This document shows, one piece after another, positions 18,449 through 27,707 of a stretch of DNA of 64,000 nt. Where the stretch lies: the NCBI RefSeq assembly GCF_002101785.1, contig NZ_LQPJ01000101.1:1-64000 (forward strand). The letters are read 5' to 3'. Every line of letters starts with the position of its first letter. Position 1 is the stretch's first letter. The notes under the pieces were generated by a model. It saw only the letters and a program-made list of their open reading frames with translations, was not told the DNA's origin and made no database searches. The position numbers and the translations under genes are program-made. This DNA comes from Mycobacterium palustre. Its GTDB lineage: Bacteria; Actinomycetota; Actinomycetes; Mycobacteriales; Mycobacteriaceae.

Positions 18449-19074
18449 CGATCGCCCCCTGTCTGATCGGCGCCGGCCAGGATGAGGTTCACCACAAAGG
18501 CGATCCGGTCGGCGATTTCGCGGTAGGTGAACTGACCGCTGCCCGCTTGCACCAGCGCGCCGAAGAAGGCCATTTCGAGCGCGGACACGGTGGCGGGGGT
18601 GGCGCCGGGCCCGATGGCCGAGGCGATGCGGCGGTGGATTTCCGCGCCGATCCGGTCGCGGGCGGCGCGCACCGCGGGGTCGGCGCCGCCGGACAGCAAC
18701 GCCGTCGTGCACGCCGCGCCGACCTCGGGCTCGTCGGCGACCACCAGCGCCAGGTGGCGCAGCGTCCGCTCGACCCGGACCCGCATCGGGTCGTTCACGT
18801 CGGTGAAGTAGGGGACCTGGCGCACCAGGTCGAGGTACACCTCGGCGATCAGGTGGTTCTTCGAGGAGAAGTAGGTGTAGGCGGTGGCCGGGGCCACCTT
18901 GGCGCGGGCCGCGACGGCGCGCACCGTCAGGTCGGCGTAGGACTTCTCGCGCAGGGTTTCGATGCCGGCGGCCAGGACCTTGCGGAACGTTTCCTCCTGG
19001 CGGCGGTTGCGCAGGGTTGCCCCGGTCTGGTGCTCGGCCTCGGATGCGACCGTAGCGAGTGCATCGCTGGACAC
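18445..19074 (-). CDS. TetR-family regulator of the cyp123/cyp51 operon (Rv0767c-like)
   Basis: 209 residues from a GTG at 19074. The HTH covers about residues 25-70 ('LTVRAVAARAKVAPATAY', 'YFSSKNHL'). It is the first gene of the leftward operon. A 14-bp perfect palindrome overlaps its own start codon and a second palindrome of the same type lies before the divergent aldA gene. It therefore likely represses itself, the P450 operon and the aldA operon (inference). Confidence 0.9.
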   Translation of the reverse strand: MSSDALATVASEAEHQTGATLRNRRQEETFRKVLAAGIETLREKSYADLTVRAVAARAKVAPATAYTYFSSKNHLIAEVYLDLVRQVPYFTDVNDPMRVRVERTLRHLALVVADEPEVGAACTTALLSGGADPAVRAARDRIGAEIHRRIASAIGPGATPATVSALEMAFFGALVQAGSGQFTYREIADRIAFVVNLILAGADQTGGDR

Positions 19075-19081
19075 GTGTCCA
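19068..19081. promoter_or_regulatory. Candidate operator TGGACACGTGTCCA at the tetR start
   Basis: A perfect 14-bp palindrome overlaps the GTG start codon (19072-19074) of the TetR gene. Its core GGACA-N2-TGTCC recurs at 19227-19238. Binding there would block initiation of the tetR-cyp123-cyp51 operon. Confidence 0.7.
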
Positions 19082-19226
19082 CGCTAACGGACGGCGGCGA
19101 CCCGAAGCAAGGCCGTCTCGGAAAGTCGCAGCTGAGCGGCGCATTCGCCGCGCAGGAACGGCCGCCTCGGATATCGGCTCTTGCACCCCCGAGGAGCCGG
19201 CGACTATCGTGCGAAGCGGCGATATC

Positions 19227-19238
19227 GGACAGCTGTCC
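19227..19238. promoter_or_regulatory. Candidate operator GGACAGCTGTCC upstream of aldA
   Basis: A perfect 12-bp palindrome centred about 46 bases before the aldA ATG. It has the same GGACA-N2-TGTCC form as the one at the tetR start. The two centres are 158 bp apart. Confidence 0.7.
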
Positions 19239-19278
19239 ACTCGGCTGTTGATCATCTCAGCCCAAAGGCGGGAGCGAA

Positions 19279-20760
19279 ATGACCCAGCGAACCCTGTTGG
19301 CCGACGGTGCCAGCGCGCTGTTCATCGACGGCAAGATGTCGCCGGGGAGCGCGGGCACCTTCCCGACGGTCAACCCGGCCACCGAGGAAGTGCTCGGAGT
19401 GGCCGCCGACGCCGACGCCGCCGACATGAGCCGCGCCATCGAGGCCGCGCGGCGGGCCTTCGACGACACCGACTGGTCCCGCAACACCGAGCTGCGGGTG
19501 CGATGCGTGCGGCAGCTGCGTGACGCGATGCAGGCGCACACGGAACAATTGCGCGAAATCACCATCGCCGAGGTCGGCGCGCCCCGGATGCTCACCGCCG
19601 CCGCCCAATTGGAGGGCCCGGTCGCCGATTTGAGCTTCTCGGCCGACACCGCCGAGTCCTACGCCTGGAACACCGATCTCGGCGAGGCGTCGCCGATGGG
19701 AATTCCCACCCGGCGCACGCTGGCGCGGGAGGCCATGGGCGTCGTGGGAGCCATCACCCCGTGGAACTTTCCGCACCAGATCAACCTGGCCAAGCTCGGG
19801 CCCGCGCTGGCCGCGGGAAACACCGTGGTGCTCAAGCCCGCGCCGGACACGCCCTGGTGCGCGGCGGTGCTCGGCGAGCTCATCGCCGAGCACACCGACT
19901 TCCCGCCCGGGGTGGTCAACATCGTCACCTCCAGCGACCACGGCGTCGGGGCGCTGTTGGCCAAAGACCCTCGGGTGGACATGGTTTCGTTCACCGGCTC
20001 CACTGCGACCGGGCGCAGCGTGATGGCCGACGCCGCTTCCACCATCAAGAAGGTCTTTTTGGAGCTGGGGGGCAAGTCGGCGTTCGTGGTGCTCGACGAC
20101 GCCGACCTGGCGGGGGCGTGCTCGATGTCGGCGTTCACCGCGTCCATGCACGCCGGGCAGGGTTGCGCGATCACCACCCGGCTGGTGGTGCCGCGCGCGA
20201 AGTACGACGAGGCCGTCGCCATCGCGGCGGGCACCATGGGGTCGATCAAGCCCGGAGACCCGAACGATCCGGGAACCGTTTGCGGTCCGGTGATTTCGGC
20301 GCGCCAGCGCGACCGCGTGCAGGGCTACCTGGACCTCGCGATCGCCGAGGGCGGAACGTTCGCGTGTGGTGGCGGCCGCCCGGCGGACCGGGCGGCGGGT
20401 TTCTTCATCGAGCCCACCGTGATCGCCGGGCTGACCAACGACGCGCGGCCCGCGCGCGAGGAGATCTTCGGGCCGGTGCTCACCGTGATCGCCCACGACG
20501 GCGACGACGACGCGCTGCGCATCGCCAACGACTCCCCGTATGGCCTGTCGGGCACCGTGTTCAGCGCCGACCCGGAGCGGGCCGCCAGCTTCGCCTCGCG
20601 GCTGCGGGTCGGCACCGTCAACGTCAACGGCGGCGTCTGGTACTCCGCCGACGCTCCGTTCGGCGGCTACAAGCAGTCCGGAAACGGCCGGGAGATGGGT
20701 TTACTCGGCTTCGAGGAGTACCTGGAAGCCAAACTCATTGCCACGGCTGTGAATTCATAG
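19279..20760 (+). CDS. aldA: NAD-dependent aldehyde dehydrogenase
   Basis: 493 residues, the normal ALDH length. The catalytic Glu region 'KKVFLELGGKSAFVV', the catalytic Cys in 'GQGCAITTRL', and 'PWNFPHQINLAK' plus 'FTGSTATG' for the coenzyme are visible. It oxidises an aldehyde to an acid. It starts a rightward operon with an SDR, a hydroxyisobutyrate dehydrogenase-like protein and a carboxymuconolactone decarboxylase-like protein, matching Rv0768-Rv0771. It is divergent from the tetR-cyp123-cyp51 operon and shares an operator-like palindrome with it. Confidence 0.93.
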   Translation: MTQRTLLADGASALFIDGKMSPGSAGTFPTVNPATEEVLGVAADADAADMSRAIEAARRAFDDTDWSRNTELRVRCVRQLRDAMQAHTEQLREITIAEVGAPRMLTAAAQLEGPVADLSFSADTAESYAWNTDLGEASPMGIPTRRTLAREAMGVVGAITPWNFPHQINLAKLGPALAAGNTVVLKPAPDTPWCAAVLGELIAEHTDFPPGVVNIVTSSDHGVGALLAKDPRVDMVSFTGSTATGRSVMADAASTIKKVFLELGGKSAFVVLDDADLAGACSMSAFTASMHAGQGCAITTRLVVPRAKYDEAVAIAAGTMGSIKPGDPNDPGTVCGPVISARQRDRVQGYLDLAIAEGGTFACGGGRPADRAAGFFIEPTVIAGLTNDARPAREEIFGPVLTVIAHDGDDDALRIANDSPYGLSGTVFSADPERAASFASRLRVGTVNVNGGVWYSADAPFGGYKQSGNGREMGLLGFEEYLEAKLIATAVNS

Positions 20761-20777
20761 CGCGCCGAAAGGAAGAC

Positions 20778-21527
20778 ATGCGATTCGACAACAAGGTGGC
20801 CATCGTCACCGGGTCCGGGGGCGGCATCGGGCAGGCGTACGCCGAGGCGCTGGCCCGTGAGGGCGCCGCGGTGGTCGTCGCCGACATCAAGGCCGAGGCG
20901 GCCGAGGGCGTGGCCAAGCAGATCGTCGCCGACGGCGGCACCGCCATCAGCGTTCCGGTCGACGTGTCCGACCCGGCGTCGGCCAAGGCGATGGCCGACC
21001 GCACACTGGCCGAGTTCGGCGGCATCGACTACCTCGTCAACAATGCCGCGATCTTCGGCGGCATGAAGCTGGACTTTTTGCTCACCGTCGACCCGGACTA
21101 CTACAAGAGGTTCATGAGCGTGAACCTCGACGGCGCGCTGTGGTGCACCCGCGCGGTCTACAAGAAGATGGCCAAGCGCGGCGGCGGCGCGATCGTCAAC
21201 CAGTCCTCGACCGCGGCGTGGCTGTACTCGAACTTCTACGGACTGGCCAAGGTCGGCATCAACGGCCTGACCCAGCAGCTGTCCCGCGAACTGGGCGGGC
21301 AGAAGATCCGGATCAACGCGATCGCCCCGGGCCCCATCGACACCGAGGCCAGCCGCACCACCACGCCGGCGGAGATGGTCGACGACATCGTCAAGGGTCT
21401 TCCGTTGTCGCGCATGGGAACTCCGCAGGATCTCGTCGGGATGTGCCTGTTCTTGCTGTCCGACGAGGCGTCCTGGATCACCGGGCAGATCTTTAACGTC
21501 GACGGCGGGCAGATAATCCGGTCATGA
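20778..21527 (+). CDS. Short-chain dehydrogenase/reductase (Rv0769-like)
   Basis: 249 residues. The coenzyme motif 'TGSGGGIGQAYAEALARE', NNAA ('YLVNNAAIF'), a Ser in 'IVNQSSTAAW' and YxxxK in 'FYGLAKVG' give a full classical SDR active site. It lies 17 bases after aldA with AAAGGAAG as ribosome binding site, and its end overlaps the next ATG by four bases. It probably interconverts an alcohol and a ketone in the pathway of this operon. Confidence 0.92.
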   Translation: MRFDNKVAIVTGSGGGIGQAYAEALAREGAAVVVADIKAEAAEGVAKQIVADGGTAISVPVDVSDPASAKAMADRTLAEFGGIDYLVNNAAIFGGMKLDFLLTVDPDYYKRFMSVNLDGALWCTRAVYKKMAKRGGGAIVNQSSTAAWLYSNFYGLAKVGINGLTQQLSRELGGQKIRINAIAPGPIDTEASRTTTPAEMVDDIVKGLPLSRMGTPQDLVGMCLFLLSDEASWITGQIFNVDGGQIIRS

Positions 21528-22381
21528 CAGATCTCGGGCTTCTCGGATACATCGGCCTCGGCAAGATGGGCGCGCCGATGGCCAAACGGCTGGTCGACTG
21601 GCCCGGCGGGGTCGTCGTCTACGACGTCCGGGCCGAGGCGATGACGCCGCTGGCCGAGGCCGGTGCGACGCTGGCCGACACCGTCGCCGACGTCGCCGCC
21701 GCCGACCTGATCAGCGTCACCGTGCTCGACGACACTCAGGTGCGCGAGGTCGTCGGCGAGCTCGCGGGCCACGCCAAGCCCGGCACCATCGTCGCGATCC
21801 ACTCGACCATCAGCGACACGACCGCCGTCGAGCTGGCCGCCGAGCTGAAACCCCAAGGCATCCACGTGGTGGACGCCCCGGTCAGCGGCGGCGGGGGCGC
21901 GGCCGACAAGGGGGAGCTCGCCGTCATGGTGGGCGCCGAGCGCGAGGTTTACGAGCGGGTCAAGCCGGCGTTCAAGCAGTGGGCCTCCATGGTCATCCAC
22001 GCCGGAGCGCCGGGCGCGGGGACGCGAATGAAGCTGGCCCGCAACATGTTGACCTTCACCTCCTACGCCGCGGCGTGCGAGGCGATGCAGCTGGCCGAGG
22101 CGGCCGGGCTCGACCTGCAGGCGCTGGGCCGAGTGGTCCGGCATACCGACGCGCTCACCGGCGGCCCGGGAGCGATAATGGTGCGCGACGACATGAAAGA
22201 CCTTGAGCCGGGCCACTTTTTGTACCAGCCGTTCCTGCACACCCGCGGGCTGGGTGAGAAGGATCTCAGCCTGGCGCTGGGCCTGGGCGAGGCGGTATCC
22301 GTCGACCTGCCGCTCGCCGAGCTGGCGCTGCAGCGGCTGGCGGCCGGCCTGGGCGTACCGCACACACAGAAAGAGGCGTAA
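21524..22381 (+). CDS. 3-hydroxyisobutyrate dehydrogenase-family oxidoreductase (Rv0770-like)
   Basis: 285 residues. N-terminal Rossmann motif 'GYIGLGKMGAPMAKRL', the substrate loop 'DAPVSGGGGAADKG' and the catalytic Lys in G-x-G-x3-K-x3-N ('GAGTRMKLARN') define a beta-hydroxyacid dehydrogenase. The substrate could be a hydroxy acid or a related product; the operon context suggests sterol- or lipid-derived acids rather than valine breakdown (inference). Confidence 0.9.
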   Translation: MTDLGLLGYIGLGKMGAPMAKRLVDWPGGVVVYDVRAEAMTPLAEAGATLADTVADVAAADLISVTVLDDTQVREVVGELAGHAKPGTIVAIHSTISDTTAVELAAELKPQGIHVVDAPVSGGGGAADKGELAVMVGAEREVYERVKPAFKQWASMVIHAGAPGAGTRMKLARNMLTFTSYAAACEAMQLAEAAGLDLQALGRVVRHTDALTGGPGAIMVRDDMKDLEPGHFLYQPFLHTRGLGEKDLSLALGLGEAVSVDLPLAELALQRLAAGLGVPHTQKEA

Positions 22382-22818
22382 TGGACGAATCGCGCCGCAA
22401 GGGCCTCGAGAAGATGAACGAGGTCTACGGCTGGGCGATGCCCAACATCGAGGGCGACCCCTACTTCGATCTCACCGTCGATCACCTTTTCGGCAGCATC
22501 TGGACGCGGCCCGGGTTGTCCATGCGCGACAAGCGCATCATGACGCTGACGGCGGTGACCGCGATCGGCAACCGCGACCTGGCCGAGATTCAGATCAACG
22601 CGGCCCTGCTCAACGGCGAACTCACCGAGACCGAACTCAAGGAGATGGCCGTCTTCCTCACGCACTATCTCGGTTTCCCCCTGGGCTCGGCCCTCAACGG
22701 TGCGGTCGACACCGTGGTGGCCAAGCGCAAGAAGGCCGCGGCCAAGGGCGCCGGAGAGGACAAGAAGGCCAACGCCGACGCCGCGGTCAAGATGCACACG
22801 GGCAAAACTTTTGATTAA
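22381..22818 (+). CDS. Carboxymuconolactone decarboxylase-family protein (Rv0771-like)
   Basis: 145 residues. 'LSMRDKRIMTLTAVTAIGN' and 'HYLGFPLGSALNGAVD' fit the CMD/AhpD fold. The redox CxxC of AhpD is absent, so it is not a peroxidase-type member. Its ATG shares one base with the preceding stop (TAATG), so translation is coupled. The C-terminus is an Ala/Lys-rich tail. The reaction is unknown. Confidence 0.88.
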   Translation: MDESRRKGLEKMNEVYGWAMPNIEGDPYFDLTVDHLFGSIWTRPGLSMRDKRIMTLTAVTAIGNRDLAEIQINAALLNGELTETELKEMAVFLTHYLGFPLGSALNGAVDTVVAKRKKAAAKGAGEDKKANADAAVKMHTGKTFD

Positions 22819-22937
22819 CACCTGATACGCGCTTCCGTCCCGCAGTACTTGACGTGTACACGCCGGGCATGGCATGCATATCCTCAACCGCAATGTTCCG
22901 CGTCAGGCCGGCCGGACCATAGAGAGATGAGGAAAGC

Positions 22938-23471
22938 ATGGCCCAGGACAACCCGGACGAGGGGGAAGCCCCGATCATCGTCGGCATGGCCGAGGCGGCC
23001 ATGCACATGTACGTCACGGCCATCGGCGCGTTGCCCGATGACGACGACGACGAATTCCGGCCCCGGGTCGAGGTGATCCTCACCGGCCTGCGCAAGTTGC
23101 GGAAGACCCTGACTGACGCGGCAACTCGCAGCAGGCTGACGCCCCGCGTGGTCGTAGCCCTGAGCGAAGCTCGTCAGTGCTACGACGATCTGATGGAACG
23201 GGCCGCGGCTGCGCCCGGCGCCACACTGGGTCAGCAACTCTACGTAGCCCGCCTGCACGCCAAACTCTCGGCGAAGGAGACCGCCAACGGGGCCGGACTG
23301 CGCGCGGAACTGCTCGACGACCTCGAGGCGGGTGAGATACCGACCGAGGACGAGGCCGTCAAAATCAAGGGCCTGATCGAGGCCCTCGGCCGCGGGGTGC
23401 CGACGATCAACGCCAACGACGGCGACCACGAGCGGCCTCCCGCCGAGTCATTCGACGAATCCGTGGCGTGA
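22938..23471 (+). CDS. Acidic protein with C-terminal XRE-like HTH
   Basis: 177 residues, ATG 22938 with GAGGAAAG just upstream. The N-terminal half is helical and acidic, with a DDDDDE run near residue 34. Residues about 95-150 ('QQLYVARLHAKLSAKETANG', then 'LLDDLEAGEIPTEDE') look like a degenerate Cro/C1-type helix-turn-helix. It could be a DNA-binding regulator. The family is not identified. A hairpin follows the stop. Confidence 0.62.
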   Translation: MAQDNPDEGEAPIIVGMAEAAMHMYVTAIGALPDDDDDEFRPRVEVILTGLRKLRKTLTDAATRSRLTPRVVVALSEARQCYDDLMERAAAAPGATLGQQLYVARLHAKLSAKETANGAGLRAELLDDLEAGEIPTEDEAVKIKGLIEALGRGVPTINANDGDHERPPAESFDESVA

Positions 23472-23482
23472 CTTTCAGCCCG

Positions 23483-23510
23483 GGTGGCCGCCTCAGGACG
23501 GCCGGCCACC
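23483..23510 (+). terminator. Hairpin after the HTH-like gene
   Basis: GGTGGCCG at 23483-23490 and CGGCCACC at 23503-23510 form a perfect 8-bp stem with a 12-base loop, starting 12 bases after the stop codon. There is no T run. Confidence 0.5.
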
Positions 23511-23599
23511 TCGGGGCATCACGTATTCGGAGGGCGGCGCGGAGACCCCGTTGACCGTCGCGCCGCCGTTGATCTGCCCGGCGCCATCTGGAGCATGTT

Positions 23600-23773
23600 G
23601 TGGGGAAACGCGAGAGTCGGTTTGGTGAGGGCGTCGAGCCGGGCCAGCTCCTCGGCGCCGAGATCGACATCGACGGCCTCGCCGTGCTGTCGGCGGAGTT
23701 CGAAAAGCGCCTCGCGCGCCTCGCCGCCGGGCAGCAGAAGGAACTCAAAAGCCTGCTGGAGCGAATTGTCTGA
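23600..23773 (+). CDS. Small helical protein, 57 residues
   Basis: An ORF from GTG 23600 with GGAG seven bases before it, ending in TGA at 23771. The product is charged and helical: 'GVEPGQLLGAEIDIDGLAVL', then 'SAEFEKRLARLAAGQQKELK'. The amphipathic pattern, good codon use and a plausible ribosome binding site favour a real gene over chance. No family is recognised. It lies 24 bases before purD and may be co-transcribed with it. Confidence 0.5.
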   Translation: MGKRESRFGEGVEPGQLLGAEIDIDGLAVLSAEFEKRLARLAAGQQKELKSLLERIV

Positions 23774-23797
23774 GCGCCTGGGCTAGTCTGACGTGTC

Positions 23798-25066
23798 GTG
23801 CGCGTCCTCGTCATCGGTTCCGGTGCCCGTGAACATGCGCTGCTGCTGGCGCTGAGCAAGGATCCGCAGGTCACCGCGCTTGCCATCGCGCCGGGCAACG
23901 CCGGCACCGCCCGGCTGGCCGAGCAACACGATGTGGACATTACCTCCGGCGACGACGTCGTCGCGCTGGCTCGCGAGGTGCGCGCCGACATGGTGGTCAT
24001 CGGCCCCGAGGTGCCGCTCGTGCTGGGGGTGGCCGACGCCGTCCGCGCCGCTGGCATCGTGTGCTTCGGCCCCAGCAAGGACGCGGCCCGCATCGAAGGC
24101 TCCAAGGCGTTCGCCAAAGAGGTCATGGCGGCGGCGGGGGTGCGGACCGCCTTCAGCGAAATCGTCGACAACCCAGCCCATTTGGATGCCGCCCTGGACC
24201 GGTTCGGGCCGCCGGCCGGCGATCCGGCGTGGGTGGTCAAAGACGACCGCCTGGCGGCCGGCAAGGGCGTCGTGGTGACACCGGATCGCGACGCGGCGCG
24301 CGCCCACGCCGCCAGCCTGCTCGACGCCGGCCACCCGGTGCTGCTGGAGTCTTTCCTCGACGGCCCCGAGGTGTCGCTGTTCTGCGTCGTCGACGGCCCC
24401 ACCGTCGTGCCGCTGCTGCCGGCGCAGGACTTCAAACGCGTCGGCGACGGTGACAGCGGACCCAACACCGGCGGCATGGGCGCCTATGCGCCGCTGCCCT
24501 GGCTTCCCGACGACGTGTACCGGCACATGGTCAGTCGGGTCGCCGAACCCGTTGCGGCCGAGCTGGTTCGGCGGGGGAGCCCGTTCTCCGGATTGCTGTA
24601 TGTCGGGCTCGCCATCACCAAGAACGGGCCGGCGGTGGTCGAATTCAACTGTCGCTTCGGTGATCCCGAGACGCAGGCCGTGCTCGCGCTGCTGGACTCA
24701 CCGCTCGGCCAGCTGCTGTATGCCGCGGGCACCGGGGCCCTGGCCGACTTCGGCGAGCCGCGCTGGCGCGACGGCGCCGCGGTGACGGTGGTGCTGGCCG
24801 CCGAAAACTATCCCGGGCGTCCCCGCGTCGGCGACGTCGTCGTGGGCTCCGAAGCCGAGGGCGTGCTGCACGCCGGGACGGCGCGACGCGACGACGGCGC
24901 CGTCGTCTCGTCGGGTGGGCGGGTGCTCTCGGTGGTGGGCACGGGCCCCGACCTGTCCGCCGCCCGCGCCAAGGCATACGAACTCCTAGGCTCGATCAAG
25001 CTGGCCGGCAGCCACTTTCGCGGCGACATCGCGCTCGCGGCGGCCGAGGGCAAGATCAGCGTCTAA
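23798..25066 (+). CDS. purD: Phosphoribosylamine-glycine ligase PurD
   Basis: 422 residues from GTG 23798. N-terminal '[13 protein letters not shown]', ATP-grasp segments such as '[15 protein letters not shown]' and '[15 protein letters not shown]', and metal-site '[14 protein letters not shown]' identify PurD. It joins glycine to phosphoribosylamine in the second step of purine synthesis. It ends in a four-base interlocked stop (CTAA, 25063-25066) with the convergent ggtA gene. Confidence 0.96.
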   Translation: MRVLVIGSGAREHALLLALSKDPQVTALAIAPGNAGTARLAEQHDVDITSGDDVVALAREVRADMVVIGPEVPLVLGVADAVRAAGIVCFGPSKDAARIEGSKAFAKEVMAAAGVRTAFSEIVDNPAHLDAALDRFGPPAGDPAWVVKDDRLAAGKGVVVTPDRDAARAHAASLLDAGHPVLLESFLDGPEVSLFCVVDGPTVVPLLPAQDFKRVGDGDSGPNTGGMGAYAPLPWLPDDVYRHMVSRVAEPVAAELVRRGSPFSGLLYVGLAITKNGPAVVEFNCRFGDPETQAVLALLDSPLGQLLYAAGTGALADFGEPRWRDGAAVTVVLAAENYPGRPRVGDVVVGSEAEGVLHAGTARRDDGAVVSSGGRVLSVVGTGPDLSAARAKAYELLGSIKLAGSHFRGDIALAAAEGKISV

Positions 25067-26646
25067 AAACCGGCCGCTTGGCCGTCGCGGCGCGGGTCGC
25101 TCACCGCGAGGTACCCGTCGTCGAGGCGCCAGATGGCCTGGCAGCTGCCGAACTGGCTGTAGTCGTCCACGGTGGTCAGCTCGTGTCCGCGCCGCCGCAG
25201 CTCGTCGAGCGTTGACCGCGGGAACCCGCGCTCGCAACAGACCTGCGTGCCCTGCAGCCACCGGAACCGCGGCCCGTCGCACGCGGCCTGCGGATTTTGG
25301 CCGTGGTCGGCGATGCGCACCATCACCTGCACGTGACCCTGGGGCTGCATGAATCCGCCCATCACCCCGAAGCTCATCACCGGCTCACCGTCCTTGGTGA
25401 CAAAGCCCGGGATGATCGTGTGGTAGGGGCGTTTGCTGGGACCGACGCGGTTCGGATGGCCTTCCGCCGCTTCGAAATTCGCTCCCCTGTTTTGTAGCGA
25501 AATTCCGGTGCCCGGCACCACCACACCCGAACCGAAACCCATGTAGTTCGACTGGATCATCGACACCATCACGCCCGCGGCGTCGGCCGCGGTCAAGTAG
25601 ACAGTGCCCGCGTCGGGGGTGCCCGCGAACGCCGGCTTGGCCCGATTGCGGTCGATCAAGGTTGCGCGCTGCCGCAAATAGTCCTTGTCCAGCAGGCGTT
25701 TCGGAGTTAGCGCCATGTGATCGATGTCGGCTACATAGGCCTGCGCGTCGGCGAACGCCAGCTTCACCGCCTCGATCTGCAGGTGCACGCTATCGGCCGA
25801 ATCGGCGGGCAGCGAAGACATGTCGAAGTGCTCGAGGATTCCCAGGGCGATGAGCGCCACGATGCCCTGGCCGTTGGGCGGTATCTCGTGCACCGTATAC
25901 CCGCGGTAGTCGGCGTCGATCGTGTCCACCCAGTCGGCGCGGTGCGCGGCGAGGTCGCTCGCCCGCATGACGCCGCCGTTGGCCAGCGCGTGCGCCTCGA
26001 GTTTGGCGGCCAGTTCGCCGCGGTAGAACGCCTCGCCGCGGGTTGCCGCGATCTGCTCCAGCGTGGCCGCGTGATCGGGAAAGCGAAACAGCTCACCGGG
26101 CTTGGGCGCCCGACCGGCGGGCAGGAACGCCTCGGCGAAACCGGGCTGGTTTCGAAACAGCGGCACCTGCGCCGCCCATTGCTCCGCGACGGTCGGTGAA
26201 ACCAGAAAGCCCTTGCGGCCGTAGGTGATTGCGGGTTCGAACAGCGTGGCGAACGGCAACTTCCCGAACTTGGCGTGCAGCTCGGCCCACGCCGAGACCG
26301 CCCCGGGCACCGTCACCGAGTTCCAGCCGAGCGCGGGAACGGCCTTGCCGCCGAAGTACTCCGGTGTCCACCCCGCCGGCGCGCGGCCGGAGGCGTTGAG
26401 CCCGTGCAGCCGCGCGCCATCCCACACGATGGCAAAGGCGTCGGAGCCGATGCCGTTGGACACCGGTTCGACGACGGTGAGCGTGATGGCGGTGGCGATC
26501 GCCGCGTCCACCGCGTTGCCCCCCTCGGCCAGCATCCGCAGGCCCGCCTGCGCGGCGAGCGGCTGCGACGTGCACACCGCGTTGGCGGCCAGCAGCGGCT
26601 TGCGCCGCCAGGCGTAGGGGAAGTCCCAACCGAAAGGTGCGCTCAC
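25063..26646 (-). CDS. ggtA: Gamma-glutamyltransferase-family protein GgtA
   Basis: 527 residues from GTG 26646, the start used by relatives ('[14 protein letters not shown]'). '[19 protein letters not shown]' is the family signature. The expected autoprocessing nucleophile is the Thr of '[11 protein letters not shown]', which aligns with the first Thr of TTHYSVVD in E. coli GGT. The chain '[20 protein letters not shown]' follows. No signal peptide is seen, so it may be cytosolic, unlike classical GGT. It should act on glutathione- or gamma-glutamyl-like amides; the B. subtilis YwrD type is closer than the glutathione GGT type (inference). Confidence 0.9.
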   Translation of the reverse strand: MSAPFGWDFPYAWRRKPLLAANAVCTSQPLAAQAGLRMLAEGGNAVDAAIATAITLTVVEPVSNGIGSDAFAIVWDGARLHGLNASGRAPAGWTPEYFGGKAVPALGWNSVTVPGAVSAWAELHAKFGKLPFATLFEPAITYGRKGFLVSPTVAEQWAAQVPLFRNQPGFAEAFLPAGRAPKPGELFRFPDHAATLEQIAATRGEAFYRGELAAKLEAHALANGGVMRASDLAAHRADWVDTIDADYRGYTVHEIPPNGQGIVALIALGILEHFDMSSLPADSADSVHLQIEAVKLAFADAQAYVADIDHMALTPKRLLDKDYLRQRATLIDRNRAKPAFAGTPDAGTVYLTAADAAGVMVSMIQSNYMGFGSGVVVPGTGISLQNRGANFEAAEGHPNRVGPSKRPYHTIIPGFVTKDGEPVMSFGVMGGFMQPQGHVQVMVRIADHGQNPQAACDGPRFRWLQGTQVCCERGFPRSTLDELRRRGHELTTVDDYSQFGSCQAIWRLDDGYLAVSDPRRDGQAAGF

Positions 26647-26716
26647 GTCCGCGAGCGTAACGCTGCGGCGGTTGTCGGCGTGCTTCTCTGGCCGTGGCGT
26701 CACGCTCGCGCGGGCG

Positions 26717-27634
26717 TCAGGCCGTCAGCAGCGGCGCCATCCACGTCAGCTCGGCCGGAAGCTGCGAGCTCCAAAACTCGCCGTTGTGCCCGCCGGGCGA
26801 GAAGCCGCCCGCGGGCGGGTTGGGCAACTGCGCGATGAATTGTTTGGTCGCCGCGTAGAACGGGTCGCTGTCGCCGCAATCCACCCTGATCGGGATCGAC
26901 GCCAGCGCCGGCATCCCGAACACCGAGTTCGCGGCGAAGTCGTCGGGCCCGTCGAAGGCACCGGGCGCGGCCGCCCCGGACGACAGCCACAGCGCCGGGC
27001 TCACCGCGCAGATCGCGGCGGTGCGCGCGGGTCCGAGCCGGCCGCCGATCAGCAACGCGCCATAGCCGCCCATCGACCAGCCCAGGAAGGCCAGCCGCGA
27101 GGTGTCCAGGCCCTGGCCCCCCAGCATCGGGATCAGCTCGTCGACCACCATCGCGCCGGAGTCCTCGCCGGACGCCCGCTTGTGCCAGTAGCTGCCGCCG
27201 CCGTCGACGGCGACGACCGCGAAGGGCGGCAGCCCGGCGTCGACGGCCTGGGCCAGCCCCTGCTCGACCCCGCCGGCCATCACGGTGGACGCGTCGCTGC
27301 CCTTGCCGTGCAGCGCGATCACCGGACGCAGCGCCTTGGTCTGGCCGGGCGGCCGGGCGATCGCCCAGTTGGTCGCGACGCCGCCGCGGGCCGCCGAGAC
27401 GAAGGATCCCGTAACCATGGTGGGCGCCGCCTGCGCGGGCGGCGCCGGCTCGAGCGGTGTCGTCGGCGCCGGCGCGAGCGGCGCCTGGGTGCCGGCCACC
27501 GGCGCGGGCGCGGCGCGCGACGTTCGCGGCTGGAGCGCGGTGTCGAGGGCGTAGGCGCCGGCGGCGCCGAGGGCCGCGGAGGCGCCGAGACCGAGCAGGG
27601 CGCGGCGGCTCAGGTCGGGCATGCGGGCCATCAT
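26717..27634 (-). CDS. Exported alpha/beta-hydrolase esterase (Rv0774c-like)
   Basis: 305 residues from the ATG at 27634; ATGs at 27631 and 27622 are equally possible. The N-terminus has a twin Arg ('LSRRALLGLGA') then an Ala-rich core, so it reads as a Tat-like signal. A Pro/Ala linker leads to an esterase domain with nucleophile motif 'GWSMGGYGA', Asp in 'VDCGDSDPF' and His in 'SPGGHNGEF'. It is probably a cell-surface esterase related to S-formylglutathione hydrolase/Ag85-like folds. It is divergent from a TetR gene. Confidence 0.85.
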   Translation of the reverse strand: MMARMPDLSRRALLGLGASAALGAAGAYALDTALQPRTSRAAPAPVAGTQAPLAPAPTTPLEPAPPAQAAPTMVTGSFVSAARGGVATNWAIARPPGQTKALRPVIALHGKGSDASTVMAGGVEQGLAQAVDAGLPPFAVVAVDGGGSYWHKRASGEDSGAMVVDELIPMLGGQGLDTSRLAFLGWSMGGYGALLIGGRLGPARTAAICAVSPALWLSSGAAAPGAFDGPDDFAANSVFGMPALASIPIRVDCGDSDPFYAATKQFIAQLPNPPAGGFSPGGHNGEFWSSQLPAELTWMAPLLTA

Positions 27635-27707
27635 GCCATGTGTGTTTGACGAGCCGTTTGGCCGAAATGGCAATGCAGTACCACTTTGACTGGCACGATG
27701 GCTACTC

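Noticed and set aside
22849..22884. TTGACG followed by TATCCT and a CGTGTACACG palindrome upstream of the HTH-like gene
   Set aside because: The spacer between the two boxes is 24 bases, too long for a sigma-70 promoter, and the 10-bp palindrome alone is too short to call.
23484..23786. A 100-codon ORF between the HTH-like gene and purD
   Set aside because: Ser/Arg-rich, begins inside a terminator hairpin; another frame of the same DNA gives the more plausible 57-residue protein.
27645..27690. TTTGAC repeat between the esterase and TetR genes
   Set aside because: Direct repeats of six bases 40 bp apart, without a clear palindrome; not convincing as an operator.
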